This document shows, in pieces, positions 46,087-59,937 of a stretch of DNA of 64,000 bases. Each line of letters opens with the position of its first letter. Position 1 is the first letter of the stretch. Source of the DNA: Bryopsis sp. KO-2023 (taxonomy: Eukaryota > Chlorophyta > Ulvophyceae > Bryopsidales > Bryopsidaceae); NCBI GenBank assembly GCA_030272585.1, contig BSYQ01000003.1, positions 6,696,001 through 6,760,000 of the forward strand, given 5' to 3'. The notes below the pieces were generated by a model that worked only from the letters and a program-made list of their open reading frames with translations, made no database searches and was not told the DNA's origin. Position numbers and translations under genes: made by a program.

Positions 46087-47268
46087 ATGCTAAGCCTTGG
46101 TGCTCCTTGGATTACCAAGGGGGAAGCTGGGCTTCATGTGTCTGTGGATTCACTGATGAACTTTTGGACGGATTGGCTTTTACGTTACTTGGGGGGAGAT
46201 GTTCTACGAATAGATTTACTTGTTTTGAATTTTGGACAAGCATCATGGGTCTTGATGTGGAAGATGGTGGAGTTGTTGCGATTGTATGTGTTTGAGTTTC
46301 CTAGAATACACCTAGTAAACACCTATACACCTATCTCCAAATGGGGATATGGGCCGAGATATTCTATCCAGACATTTCACCGAATCAAAAAGTGCTTGAG
46401 TGACAGTAGTTCAGGACAGCAGCATCTGCTTGTAGGAATTCACCTCTTGGGCAAACTTGTAGAAACAGTAACAGAACAACAGAAAACCATGCAACAAGCT
46501 CGTGTAATTTTCTGGCACATCTGGGTGATTGCAGAAGGTACGTTTTCAAGTGTGTAATCATGATTTGATTTGACTTGATTTTTTTTTCCATTGAAAAAAG
46601 TTGAGAAACAGAAGTTGAGCCAAGAGAGCTGTGGGAGTTACCCTGGCATGTGTGGGAGGTCATGCAAAAGTGCCAAAATATTGTTCATCTCTTGTGCAAA
46701 AGGGGGGGGGGGGATGAATTGATATAAAAAAAAGATCCATTGCTTCACCAAACTCTTGCAAGTGTCCACAACTCTATTCTTCGACCACAATTTTCCACTT
46801 CTACTCTGAATCGTCACAAAACTCTCTCCTCCACGCACCGAGTCCATCACCACAACAGAATAACTCGCACTCCCCTTATTGAACCAACCTAAAAGCCACC
46901 CTCCCTCCCTCTCTCTTTCCTCTCTCTATCTACAACCCTATCGACCCCTCAACCCACACACTCACAAATTCCTCGTCAAATCAAAAAAGCAAGTAAAAAA
47001 AGATCTCGTTCAACCGTTGCCCACCGACATTGGTGTCAGTCCAGCAGAAAAACTGAATTCCTGGAACTCTCCCATAGGTTCATCGGCCACACAAGCGCGC
47101 TGCCTTGGAATTGCTTTCGGACCCGATTTTGATGCTCGAATGTCACCCGATCCTGATAATACGAAAAAACAAAAAAAAGAGGTTTCTACTTCACCCGAAA
47201 CCCCCTCAAAACGAAAACTGATTTCACCACACAAAAAAAACAAATCTGGCTCATTTAACTTCCAGTGA
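46087..47268 (+). CDS. Possible plus-strand gene, weak
   Basis: Two separated open stretches: 46087-46557 (156 codons from an ATG; the part LLVGIHLLGKLVETVTEQ is helical) and about 46990-47268, which encodes a Ser/Pro/Lys-rich tail with PSKRK and KKQKK nuclear-localisation-like motifs and a stop. Together they could be exons of one gene convergent with RRN3. No splice chain could be closed and the region between is pyrimidine-rich. The function is unknown. Confidence 0.22.
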
Positions 47269-47447
47269 AAATTTATATCTACCGGCCAGTAGTGGGTAGC
47301 ATCACCCCTGCAACCCCACTGGGACCCTTTTATCCCACAGTTAACCTTCCGAACGGAAAAGCTTACGGAATTGGAAGTATTTTTCATCCTTTTTTTTTGG
47401 GGGGGGGGGGGGGGTGGGGGAAATCAATCAAAAGAATTAAAAGGCTT

Positions 47448-50400
47448 TCACTCACCGTCATGGTCGTGTCCAGCATTGTACACTGTCTCCATGTCAACAT
47501 TCATTTTTCGATCCTTCCACTTGACGTAAGTTTCATCAAATCTCAGGAAATGAGACGAATGTGGCAATGGGTAAGGGTCGAAAGGGAAAAAAGCATCAAT
47601 TTTCATGCCATATCGATGCAAATTTTCCTGTCCACACACAGCCCCACCTTTAACACGCCATTTACTCAGAAACAGGATTTTTTTTATCAGAAAAAAAAAA
47701 GAAACACGCTTAGACTGTAGGGACCAGCTGCAAGATCATTTACTGGAACGTGAGTTGCCCTCGAAACAAATGTAGTTTAAAAATAAAAAAAGATATATAT
47801 ATATAATGAATATAAATAAATATAAATATCTAATAATAGTGACGCAATCTCCATTACTGGCACATTTTCCAATAGTGTCCCCCACTACATTGACCCTGGG
47901 TTTCTATTGGAGAAAATACGGTAATTTCAAAACAAAACGAGAATCTTATTTTCGGGGGGGGGGGGGGGGGGTGCATTGCAACATACAACGTCAATCAAGT
48001 CCATGCAATCTAGCACTCCCAATACGCTCGCTTGGTGTGCAAATTGAACAGCTATCGCAGCCCCACAAAAATTTAGCGGATCCAATGAGTGATGCAACAA
48101 GGCTCCCAGTCGACGTTCCACTAAGTCCCTACACATTTGCAACATGACAGACAGTGAGCAATCCACCCCCTTACTAATTAACAGCAGCTGATTCATAAGC
48201 AAATCATACAAAGAGTGCCATGTATGTTAATGATGAAACATAGATTGTGAAAAAAAGAGGCAGAAATCGTGTTAAGAATTTTGGATTGCTCCTGGAGACT
48301 TGCCTGAGCTCTGTTGAAAGTCTGGTTTTGGAGTTTTCTTTCTGACCAAAAACTTCCTGCATTCTGTAGCAGAGAACGTACATGATCCCTTGAATAATGC
48401 TGTAAAAAACCTAGGCACAGAAAAAAACAAACAAACAAAGCTTACTAACCCAGATGCACAAAAAAAATAAAAGTAAGAAAATTAAAAATTAATTCTGAAA
48501 CTTAAGAATGTGTTATCCCCAACAGAAGGATCTTAACATCTTTCATTAAGATATGTCATATCAAAAAACAACCCCTACCCCCCCCCCAAAAAAAAAAAGA
48601 TGGATAATTTTTCTCACCACATTCTGGCTAGACCTCATCGACGTCTTATCGAAACTAGCGTCATGATCCACTGCCCACAACCCTTGATGCAAGTCCCTTT
48701 GATCAACCATCCTAGCATATCTTTCGCACTCATCCAGCAAAAAAACCAGACAATCCACCACCGCCTTCGTCGGCAACAAAGCGCATCTGGCCAAAAAACT
48801 GGCCAGGTAGGAAACGTATGAGCATCGCAAAGAGGGGGGCATTCTGGCGTCCAGAACTCCATCCAAGCAGTGCCGGACGAAGTCGTTGATACAGCGTTCG
48901 TCTTGGATGCAAAGATAGAATATGAGGTAGGGGGCGCATCTGGCTCGTCGGGTGTTCACTATTCTGGCATCGAAGACAGACATCACCGATTCCCACAGCT
49001 GCAAGCAAACACACCCGTCAAATATCTGCCTTATTTCCCTACCAAGGTAACTCTTGTCTAGGACACCTCATGAAATGTTCGGGGGAGCAACTAAACTTTA
49101 TGAACTCGCTGAAGGAATGAGATAGTCGAACCCCATCCAAACACATGAAAGACTAGCAACTGGCGTTGTTTGCCGGAACATTTTGAATAAACGACTCCAC
49201 AAACCCATCCAAAATTTCAAAGATCAGCCACCCGGACAAAAAAGATTGACACGAAATTCAGAAAACTGTGCTGATTGGACCACCGGAGAAACCAGAGAAA
49301 ATAGTTTCGGAGCAATGAGCCTATCTTCCTCCAAGTCGACTTTCATCCTCAATGTACCATTTTCCAAAAAAAAACATGAATCAAAGGGCACAAATGAACA
49401 AAATGAGTGTAGCACCTCTTTGATTTGGCCAGCATTCTTCCGCTGGTCAAAATAATCAAGCCATAAATCCATGATTACATCCAGCGTGACTCTTGCATCT
49501 CTCCTTCTGAAGATATCCAATCTGTCCCACTGAGTTTGTGGAGCAGCCACATTTCCGGGTTCCCCCATGCTTTCTTGCTCAACACTTTCTAACACGAATT
49601 CTTCGTCATGCACCAATAAATCCTCTTCCTCCCCCTCTTTCTTGTCAGCGCCATTCTCTGGGACGAAAAATAATAAATAATAAAAAAAAGACTCAGACCA
49701 GTTTATACCAGGAGCAGCGCGAAGAACAGGTCCCCCCACATAAATTCTACTTGACACGGGAAAAGTGCCAGGAGATAAAAGGCCTTGTTGATCACAGCTT
49801 CATCTCGACATATGCCAAAAAAAGAATGAAAAAGAATGCCTCCATATATATTTTCTTTCTTAATGTGATAAAAAAAACAGGAAAGCAAAAACACATACAT
49901 GCTGTCACTGGGAAGCATTCCCCAGATATTATCTGAAAATCAAATTTCAGCAGCAGTTCCGAAAAACAATAATGATCGATTGCCTAAGGCATAATAGGGC
50001 CCAAAAGCGATTAAAAAACTTCTACATAACATATTTTATGTACCTTTTTTTTCCAGTTCGTCACCAAATTCTGCATCGATGGCCAAAAGGTGGGCGATCG
50101 CTACTCCAAATACTTCATCCTTTTCGGACGCCATGCTTGGACAAGACATCAACCGGGAAAGCACTCTCATGTACAGTCCATGGGCATCTGTTGGTCTGTA
50201 AATGAAGGGCACCTTGCTTTCCACCAACTTGACTAGATATGGTGGGAGGTTCGAAGATAGTGCCACGATCTATTTAACCAAACATTAAAAAAAAACGAAA
50301 GAGAATCGATGTTAAAATGGGCACCACAAACCTGGTCAAAGAAAAGGTAATCAATTTACAATTTCGTTTCGGTTTTTGCTGCCACTGAGATGTGAATAGC

Positions 50401-52350
50401 TGGCTTTCGCCATGTCAGTATCTGAGGTGGAGGTCAGAAAATAGGGGGGGGGGGGCAGCAATTGGACACCCTTGTGTGTTTCGGGGCTCAGCGTCCAAGA
50501 CAGTTGAAAATGTTTCCTTTTTTTTGGGGGGGGGAGGGGAACCTCCCCTCCCTCCCCCCCACAGCTTCTCCTTTGCTGAACAATACCCTGGACGATTATT
50601 TTCGTAATGAATATACATATATCTCAAAAAAAAGAAACGATCGAAAGCGTGGTGGTGGCACGGAGACCCAGGCGTTAACAGCAGCATGCTGTCGCCCGTT
50701 ACTTACCTAATTTTGTTTCAAAACGAAAGATATCTATGATCAGAGTTGCCTTGCGTTTCTGGGTGTCCAATCCGACGGGAAAATCCTATGCACAAGACAC
50801 CACCACCGTCCATCCAAAAATTCTGAATTCCATTCCCCAGCCCTTAACCCATAGAATATCAATGGCCGGAGCCATGTTTCTGGTCCCCGTTCCGTGAGGT
50901 TCGATAATGGCAATTTCTAGACTTGGACTTGTCGGTTTTTTTTTTTTTTTTTCGGTGGCATTACTGTTTGCATCCAGATCTCAGGGGTCATGAAAGAATC
51001 AAACGCAAAAGCCATTCGAAAGACTGCCGACCGGCACACTGCACTCTCCATGTTTACTAAGAGCTTTTTTGGTGTGCTTTTTTTGTCTATACGCATGTAT
51101 ATACATGTATATATGCGTCTGAAACCTAAACATTGGATTTTTGGCCGCAGTTGTGATTCTCACCTTGGCCACCGCCTCCAAAAGAACTTCCTGAAGTTCA
51201 GTGGTTTTTTCGGAGGGCACCCATCGGCCGTTTTCGTCAAAGCTGGGTTTGGGAGGGACATCGAACGGAAGCAAACTGATCACAAGAGATCGTAAACTGC
51301 CGACGGCCAGTGACGAATCTGCCCAGGCCATGTTGAGGATTACATCTATAACCCCCCTGGCAATTTCCTGCACGATTGCACACCTTGGTTTCACAGCTCA
51401 GTGTATTGTAGTGATACGGACATATCATTATAAATTTGGAAGGGTGATCTCATAGGAAAATATTTCCGGCTAAAAATAGAAGCATATGGGATACATATAT
51501 GTATATTTATGTGTGTGTGTGTGGATTCTTTCTCCAGACAAGAATCACACCTATGCAAAAAAGATGCATGCTTCCTTATCCAAATTATTATCAACATCCC
51601 AAAATGGGTGGTGTCAGTAGTATTGAAAAGCAAAAATAAAAATTAAATACAACTTAGAGACTTACAATTGGATATTTTTGGAGTTTGATCCCAAAAATTT
51701 CTTCGCACAGATCCCTATGGTGGACTTCATGAATGCCGCCCACACTGTTGGCCAAAGCATGGACCAAGTTAAGCAACTTCTTTTGGGGTTCTTCCCGCCG
51801 TTCTGCGGCTTGCCTCAACAGCTGCGCAAATTCCTGCTTAAAGCTTTGGACCAAAAAAAAAAAAAAGAAAAGAGATGAGATGAGAGCTTGAATTTTATTT
51901 TTATTTTGCAGTCGGATTTACTCATGTGGCCACGATAGTTGATTTGCAAAATGATTGGATTCCTGCTCATGCTTACATTGTTACATTTTTTTTAATGTTT
52001 TAAGGGTGATGCGTAGTGACTTCAATCTTCAACCCCCCCCCCCAAAAAAAAAAACGAAAAATGAAAAAATGAAGTAGAACAGTACAGTGTTACTCAGCCA
52101 ATGCAATCAAATCACAATATTTGATTTACAGAGAAACAGATTGAGTCTTCCAGCAAGCCTTAGCACTTCCTATTGACAAAAATAAAGAGACAAAAAAAAA
52201 TCCAGTTATATCATTGCATAAAAGGCCACAGTTTTCAACATACTTTTCATACTGAGGGCAGTTGCCCTTCCTCTGTTCGTCCAGAAGCGCACTCACATAA
52301 TCCCGCAGCAAAGAGTCGCCATCTCCTGTCAAATCAAACACAGACATCAT
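47448..52350 (-). CDS. RRN3: RNA polymerase I transcription initiation factor RRN3 (TIF-IA)
   Basis: Exons on the minus strand: 52350 to about 52243, about 51853-51667, about 51374-51167, about 50272-50047, about 49665-49412, 49001-48618, about 48401-48307, about 48150-47990 and about 47640-47448. RRN3 bridges Pol I and the core promoter factor at rDNA. Family landmarks appear in order: DYVSALLDEQRKGNC at the start, ALANSVGGIHEVHHRDLCEE, PPYLVKLVESKVPF, WESVMSVFDARIVNTRRARC, SYLASFLARCALLP, IIQGIMYVLCYRM, LDPLNFCGAAIAVQFAHQA, and FFPFDPYPL. An acidic EEGEEED segment lies in exon 5. The splice around 48618-48401 does not keep phase with the conserved block, so a short exon may be missing. The frame ends GHDHDGE-stop. 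Confidence 0.9.
47954..47971. repeat. Poly(G) tract (poly(C) on the coding strand)
   Basis: An uninterrupted run of G in an RRN3 intron. A similar G run lies at about 47399-47414, just downstream of the RRN3 stop. Confidence 0.9.
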
Positions 52351-52702
52351 CAACTACAATGCCTCGAATCAAGAAGGGGGGGCTCGTTGCGAACGGTTAG
52401 CTTTGATGGGTGCACTACCTGAACTCATCCTGTGGAAATCACACTTCCGTTTAACTCTTTCTCCTGGGCCACTCTCAAAAAATAGCTCCTCTGCCCCTCG
52501 TGGCGCTCGTTCGTCCCTCTTTGCCCAACCAACTCCGCCACCAACAGAAGCGACGAAACGAAAAGAAGGATTCTACAAGAACTGGCTTCACGTGTCAGAC
52601 ACGATTCTTTACACCAGTCTAGATTACGTAAAAAGTATTAAAAAAGTGAAAGACGATTTTTATGCTCGAGCGAAACCCCCAACGCCTTTCTGCGTTTTTT
52701 GA
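52351..52702. promoter_or_regulatory. Divergent promoter region of RRN3 and the class-IV aminotransferase
   Basis: 352 bp separate two divergent start codons. There is no coding content and I see no clear TATA box. The short spacing makes a shared bidirectional promoter likely. Confidence 0.5.
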
Positions 52703-55444
52703 ATGGCTGAAAAGGGAAAGCCGAAGTGTGGTTTGTTCAGAAACGGGACTTTCGTGGAGGAAGCTGAATTGTCGCCGCAAAAATTCTTGCTCGATTTTCC
52801 GAAGGGAGCGTACACGACTCTCTTGTCGCGGGATGGGAAAGTCGTCGACTGGGAGTTGCACTTGCAACGTCTCAACAGGTCTTTCAAATATAATGCTTCT
52901 GGGATGGCTGCTTGACACTGCATATACAGCAGCACCATTCTTTGAAGCCGTAACAAGAGTTTGTTGGAAAATAGATAGAAAACTGCAACAGCTTTCAGTG
53001 GTGTTGCTGATTTTGACTGGGTGTCCCTGTAAACAGAGTAGGGAAACGATGCAGGTCATTAAATTTTGAAGTGTATAGTATGAGAATTGAAAGCGTGTTG
53101 CAACCCTGACACTTTGTTAGGATTTTTTTTGTACTATCATGTTTCAGTCCTTTGACTATTTTTTCGGTTTGGGATATTGTGAAGATCGGTAGCATTGTTG
53201 GCTCAAGAAACTCCGCAAGCATATGAGCACTGCCTGCAATGGGCCCAAAACAAGGTGAATCCATGTCTGACTGGCAGAATTTCCATGTTGTTTCCATATG
53301 GTTAACAAGATTAGTCAGAAGAGGAGAATAGAAATGTGTATCATTGAGAATATATATATTTTTTTCCTTTTTTGTTCTTTTGTTTCATTTTCGTTTGTAG
53401 AAAAGTGGTGAAAGTGGATGTGAACAGTAGGATGCAGCCCTTGAAGTTCTTGTGAACAGCAAAATTTCTTCACATGCTGAGAAATCCTTGGAAGCTTGCA
53501 ACAACTTCTTAGAGAAGGCAAGTGCAACGTAGACAATGGGATAATGTTTTTTCATTTATTAATTTAATTTAATTTCTTTTTTGGGGCGAGGGCGTATGGA
53601 TCTAACCAGTGTAGATCCAATTTTGTTTTCTGAAGTTCTGCTGTGTAATTCGATGCTACACTATTTTATTTTTGTAGTTTCAGTGGCGGATTTTGATGGA
53701 GATGTCCTGAGGATTTTTCAAACAATGCACACACACCCCATGTTACAAATATGTTTTACATGGACCTTTGCTGCTTTTCATAAAATCAATTTCCGCTGCT
53801 CTTTCTGCTCCTCCCCTGTAAAAATATTTTCCATAAGTTTTTTTCCGAATAGAGAAAGTTGGGCGCTACATGGGGTTCCCTTTTCGTTAACAGTGTATGA
53901 TTGTTTGCAGTGTAGTGTGCGGATGATCGTAATTCTTGTCGTTGATGGAGCTGATGCAAATCTGGATGCTGCCAAGGGCCCGCCATTGGACGTATTAGTG
54001 TATGCTAAAAATTTCGAGGAATTTCCGAAACCTCCGTGCGATGTTTACGTTCTGGGTGGACCTCGATCGATTCACGAGGCGAAACACTCTCAATGGGTTT
54101 TGGACAGACGGCCATTGGAGTCTTTGAAACCAGAAGGCTTCCATGAGGTGATTGGATTGTCGATTCTCTGGATAAAAAGAAACAGAAAACATACAGTCTA
54201 CTGACAAGAAGTGAACTGGGGTATTCAGGTTTAGGAAAAAAAGAGATTCGAGCTCGAGTGGTCCTTTTCTTTATGAGTGGTGATTCCTGATGCGGAAGTT
54301 TGCTGAAAAACGGATCGGAGTTCCAAAAATATGGTTGCTGACATCCCGAGCAGTGTGTCTGTAGGTCATCCTGAGCACAGACAATGGTGGCTTATTGGAA
54401 GGTCTGGTGACAAATTTCTTTGTCGTTGCAGGTCAGTATTGCAGACTCATCAATTTCTTATTTCATAAAGTAATGGTATTTGTTTTTACTCTCTCTTTTT
54501 TCAGTTTCCCCCTCCCCCCCCTCTGCAGTGCATATTTTCTGGGTATGACAATATATTCTTAGGTGAGCATGCAAAAGAATGACACAATATATTGTGCGAC
54601 ATGATGTTCTTGGACCCCAATGTCACATTTTCTCATTCTTTTGTTTTGTATGTGCCCTGGAAAAGGGTAGCAATATTGTAATAAGAAAAGATTCCTTATG
54701 TGGCCATGATTTCTCGGTGGCGATTCTTTGGTTTGTTCGAAGGAGTGTGAGAGTTATATTGATGAGCTGTCTGACATGGATGACTCCTTGTCTTTATGAT
54801 TCTTAGGCACTGGAAAGGAAGCGAAATTGATCACAGCCAGCATATCAGACGGTGTACTGGGTGGGACCATGCGAAAAAGAGTAATCCAGGGTGCAATCTC
54901 ATTGGGAGTGCCAGTTGTAGAAACTCCCCCGAGGTCTGACGAAATCGATACATGGAGCGAAGCTTTCTTGACCAACAGGTATGGTGGAAAATTTTCCAGT
55001 CAATCTAAGCACATTTCTTGCCTGTTGTTCCAAAGCCAGTTTCTAGTTCTGCAGGCCCCATTTTTGAAATGTATTTTTTGGGAATTATGCAGTGTGATTG
55101 GAATTCGATCTGTGAGGAGAATCGTTTGTCCGAAAGGTAAGCAAGCTCCCTTTTTTCTCCTTGTTGAAAATCAGTAAATGCTTCATTTTGATGGTGGAAG
55201 CTTTTCCATACGTGTTACATAATACAGTCCTTCGGACCACAGCCTAAAACTCACCCATGCTGGAAAAAACGACAGGTGAATTGCACATGGTAAAGAATGT
55301 GATGTTCCCATCCATACAGATAAGACTTCAATGACTGATTGGGAGAGAATACTTCCCAGCCCAGAAGGTCCAGTTGCTGCAGCTTTAGCTGATGAAGTGT
55401 TATCTCACCAAACCATGGCCTTCATGGATGATATGTCTTCCTGA
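52703..55444 (+). CDS. Class-IV aminotransferase (branched-chain / aminodeoxychorismate lyase type)
   Basis: Confirmed exons: 52703-52878, 53911-54147, 54365-54431, 54807-54978, 55093-55136 and 55320-55444. One or more exons between 52879 and 53910 are unresolved; an exon near 53430-53500 encoding DAALEVLVNSKISSH is a candidate. Fold-type IV PLP enzymes include BCAT, D-amino acid aminotransferase and ADC lyase of folate synthesis. Signatures: GAYTTLLSRDGKVVDWELHL and HLQRLNR at the start, then HSQWVLDRRPLESLKP where the PLP lysine is expected, GLLEGLVTNFFVV (the ExxxxNFF motif) and EAFLTNR with IRSVRRI, the usual C-terminal substrate loop. In HSQWVLDRR the residue where PLP enzymes have lysine is not obvious, so catalytic competence is uncertain. 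The plant-type long C-terminal tail ends DDMSS. Confidence 0.82.
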
Positions 55445-56206
55445 CTTCCTCAGGATATGGAAAAAGGATGTTGGGAAGAGTGAATTCATGGCTTTAGATA
55501 AGAGAATAAGGATACACCCGGCAAGTAGTTTCTGAAGATTTCTGATACCTTTGACCTGAAGTCATCGCCGGGCAAGTTGCTCCATGTCAGTCATGTGGGT
55601 CTTCCAGAAATTCGGAAATGCAGGCAATGGTCCCATTGCTGACCTACCCTGCAGAAGCTTCTGCCTGACTCGTGCTGGTCAAGAAGGGAATTCTTCAGCT
55701 GAAAATGTCGATTGTGGGAAATGGGATTTGTGATAGTTCGGGGAACTTTCCTTCCCCATGTCTAAACGAATACAACGGCCGCAAGATTTGAGGATTGCCC
55801 TTGTGTTGCTGGCGATTTTATATGTTCATTTCCTTCACAATCAAACATCGCATCGAAAACCATCCCCACCAATTCCACTACTTCCATCAACCAGCAAGTA
55901 AAAACATTTTTTGTTCTGCAGCACATACATTGAGATGCACTGTACTCCATCAGGAAATATATTCCTGATCGAACAACAAGAAACAAACCACCACAGTTGG
56001 GACACTATTAGCAAGGCTTCACACACCTTATCCATCCCTTGTAAACATCCCTCCCCAATCGATGACCTCCATTAATACCACTACATCGCTACTGAAATTC
56101 TATATCCACACAACGGCACCCATCCAACCCATTCACCAATCCTCTCAGAATCAACAAGGAATTTCTAGAAAGATAAAAACAAGTGCTTTGGAAATATCTG
56201 ATATCG
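55445..56206. other. Convergent intergenic region
   Basis: Between the stops of the aminotransferase (+) and UTP15 (-). No convincing exon. Confidence 0.5.
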
Positions 56207-59200
56207 TCAACCATTCCCCAACAACACTTCCAAGGTCCCCAACAGCTCATGCAAATTGGTTGATAGGTTGATTTCGCTGGTGATGACTGAATATACCATG
56301 TTGAGGGCATGACAGAAGGGTTTACACTCATGGACCTGACAAAAAAAAACAGAAAAAAATCACCTCACTTTTTGCAAATATGCGTCAATTTTTTCCCACA
56401 CCTTTGCCCACCATTCAACAGGGACACAGCCAGTCTGACAATTTTTAATGAAGAAATGCATTGTACGATCTCAAAGATATCGCAGGGACCGGACGCCACT
56501 TCTAACCCTTTTTTTTGTTCCTTTCCGAGATTTCTGTGTGAAAACATTTCTGCAATCGGAGAGGGACCCACCTCCTCTACATGCTCATAAAGATCCAATA
56601 TGGTTTCTAGGACGGTGATCATCCCAGACATCAAGTGTGATCTCCTCATGTATCTTCCTATGAACTTTATGGCTGGAACCAGCTCCATGGGGTGTCGCCC
56701 CCCTATCACCCCTTCTAGAGCACCTCTGGCCGCCAGTTCTTCGAACAAACCCATCGCAACCTTTGGGTCCGGAGTCCCATTCTCAAAAATCGTATCCCAA
56801 GCATCTTTGTACCTGGTGGTCAAAAACAGCAAACTTGCTCTCACTCTTTTCTCACTCTTTTCTCACTCTTTTTTCAATAAAACAGTGTGATATGTGATCT
56901 CACACTTTTTCTTTCCCAAGAATTGTGTCCTCATTTTGGCAGCCCTACCTATGACCTAAAAAAACAGTTACTTTTGACCGACCTGAAATGACGCATGTGT
57001 TGATCATATGCTGGCATCTTTCTTTTCTTTTGCATAGAGGTTGGTACCACAAAATCCCCCTCCCTGGGTTCAAATGACCTTTTCAACTCAGTAGGTTCCA
57101 TTTCCGCAAGTTTCATAGCATCTGCACAGATGAATGACCAAAGATATTAGTCACAATGATTGCTTTTTTCGAAGCATTCCATATGACAGACAGGAGCAAC
57201 CCCCCCTTCCACCCCCACACCCAAAAAAAAAAAAAAAAAAGGAAGAAGAAAAAAAGGGGATAGAACTTTCCAAATCTGTTAAAATAGATATTGAAACGAA
57301 ACCATTGACATGGTTTACTGCTCTGCATGCTGTTCCCCGAATAAGAATTTGGATGTCTGAACGAAGTTACGGCGGCGGCTTGCTCAGTTTACCTTTTCTC
57401 CTTTCTTTTGAGTGGACCCTGCTGATCAAGAGACCGGTGGCCATTCCAACAGCGATGGATTGCCCCTTGGGGTTGACTCCGAGGCTCAAAATTGGTGCTG
57501 GATATCGGCTCATAAACGACAGCTTGAACGTGTCCAAATCGAATATCTGGCATTCCCAAAACAAGCACCAATTCAACATCATATGCAACATATCGGACAG
57601 CTACTTCAAGTTCCGAATAGCCCAAATTTCTCCTCAAACAAATGGGCTGCATCGCAGACGATCAAACTGTGGTCACCATGAATTGAATTGAATTCAATTC
57701 AATTCAGCACCTTTATCGTGGAATCCAAGGAGGCTGAAATCAAGCGTGGCCCCCGGTTCGTTTCTGGACCGACATTTCTGGCGACTGTCACAGCCGTCAC
57801 AGTTTTTTGATGGTTAGCAAGTTTTCTCAACATTTGGCCAGACCCCAACACATCCCAGATGCACACATACGGGCCTCCAGCAGTCGCCACCAATGTACCT
57901 ACAGCCACAACCAGTCAGACACACACACACACACACACTAGACAGGTTGGTCGACCCACAGTGTTTAACCACTCCACCAGCAATGCTGCAACCATTCCCT
58001 GGAAATGGGAAAAAGGGAAGCTGAGAAACACCAACCTGATGGAAGAAAAGTTACGGATTCGATCGGTGCCCCGTGATCCAACTCCATCGTGGATTGCCCG
58101 CATCGAATGTCCCAAAGTCGACACACATGATCGTAACCCCCCGTAGCCCATCTATTTTCGGACACTGGGCATTCAGCCCCACAACGAATGTAGTCCCTGT
58201 GGCCATCCAATCTTAATACTTGCTCCCCGGACGAAATGTCCCACCATCGAACCGTTGTGTCGTCGGCCCCCGAGATAACATGTGTTCCATCGGAGCTATA
58301 TCTTGTGAAATGACAAGGTGCCTTGTGGCCGTCAAGTTTCCTTAGCAGCGTTCGACTGTTGGCATCCAGCACCTGTTAAAAAAAAGAAACAGAACAGTTT
58401 TTTTTTCTTTTTGCCACACAAAGATATCAGCCTCGATGCAATGCAATCAACAATGCATTTTTTTAAAAAGGAATGGTGTTGTGTAACAGCGCAATATCGT
58501 CGACAGTCAATTTTTCTCCCTGGAAAAAAAGAACAAAAAACAACAGAACAGATGGAAGGGGAGAGGTTCAAAAAAAAAAAAAAATAAATAAATAAAATAA
58601 ATAATAAAAAAATTATTAGGGACAAAAAATCACATTTTTCTATTTTTAGACAGAATGGTGGGAGATTACGTGGAACTCAGGATGGGGTCATATTCAACAA
58701 ACACTATTTTCCAGAAAGTGGCCGATTCATTTTGAACCAAATTTTCTTTGATTCTGGTTTCTTTTGAAAGAAAATTTTAGTTTCCCTCACCAAAATGTGG
58801 TTGAAAACAAATCGCCAGTGAAATTGCAATATTTTCGAGAAGCCTTTGTGGGGCTCTGCATACCTTAACTATACCTTCCTCGCCCCCTGCTACCAACAAC
58901 TGTCCATCCTTTCGGAAGCTTCCACTATAAGCCTTGTCACTAAACCTAGTAAATCTCCTGTACGGTTTCCTTGTGTTGCCATCGTACACAAGCACCTAAA
59001 AAAAACCCCAAAACCTCTAGCTCAACCTCAATATCAACCCACAAAACATAAAATTGAAAAAAATTACTTGAATTTAACAGTGCGATCCGATTTGATCAAA
59101 AAGCTAGTGCCACAGTGAAGACATTGCGAATAGCTGGTATAAAATTGGAAAATAAAAAAATATATTGTAGAAAATTGGATCCTAACTACGGAACTGGTAA

Positions 59201-59937
59201 ATGGGCTTGCTGCTTTCGCTTTCTTAACGGAACGATGGAATATTTGCAGAGACAATCAGTGTTTACGCAGGGGTGCATGTTGGTTGAAAGGGCAAACAGC
59301 CAACACAGTTAAGTAACAGATATCAAAAGTGGAGGATGTTATCAGTTTTACAGAAACTATCCATCGCACTCACTCTGGTCGAACTGGTGGCTGCAAAATG
59401 ATGTGGGGCTGCCTCGCAATAATCTATGTGCGTCACAGCACCCACCTACACCCACCAAACAACATCTTTGAAATATCCACAGAGAGTTTATTCGACTTCA
59501 ACAATGATTCAAGTTGTGATCGGTTGTTTCCTGGGCTTAACCTTTTTTCATTCGATATTGGAAGCAACTCTTGATGGAATTTCAAGAAAATTGAGTTCGA
59601 TTTGACGATGCTCTCGACCACAACAATACAAGCTGCATATTTCTTTGGGTATTCTTTATGCCCTTTTTTTTTGTTTTTCTCAATGTTGTACATAATATCC
59701 CAGATGAGTAATGAACCAGATGAATCACTGCCTCAGCATATTAAATTGGGTGGACCACCCAGAGTTTGTTTCAGCCTCTAGAAACCAACCCAAGCAGGGC
59801 TGAGGTGAGCATACCTCTTGAACAGCTACTGGGTCTCCAAACCCCCTCCAGAATAGCCCCTCAGGATGTCTTTTTAGAGACCCGCTCTTAGGAAACGATT
59901 TCAACGGAAGTTTTTGGTGGCCAGGTAAGTCCTCCAT
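56207..59937 (-). CDS. UTP15: U3 snoRNA-associated protein UTP15 (WD40), SSU processome
   Basis: Exons 59937-59815, 59445-59374, 58995-58864, 58372-58036, 57898-57711, 57546-57393, 57121-56983, then 56812 to about 56573, about 56430-56364 and about 56330-56207. UTP15 is in the t-UTP subcomplex of the small-subunit processome and helps link rDNA transcription to 18S processing. Landmarks: FWRGFGDPVAVQE at the start, VTHIDYCEAAPHHFAATSST, FSDKAYSGSFRKDGQLLVAGG, DGTHVISGADDTTVRWWDIS, DYIRCGAECPVSENRWATGG (WD40 blades), LSLGVNPKGQSIAVGM, and the C-terminal helical domain from YKDAWDTIFENGTPDP on. Splices are in phase from exon 1 to 7. It begins 455 bp from the divergent fructosamine kinase gene. 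Confidence 0.93.
57680..57705. repeat. 26-bp perfect palindrome at a splice donor
   Basis: GAATTGAATTGAA followed by its exact reverse complement, made of GAATT units. It lies in UTP15 intron 5, with its nearest end five bases inside the AAG|GTGCTG donor at 57710. Confidence 0.9.

Noticed and set aside
54525-54545. A short exon in the aminotransferase after CTCTGCAG
   Set aside because: The exons on either side already join in phase, and the insert would break a conserved motif.
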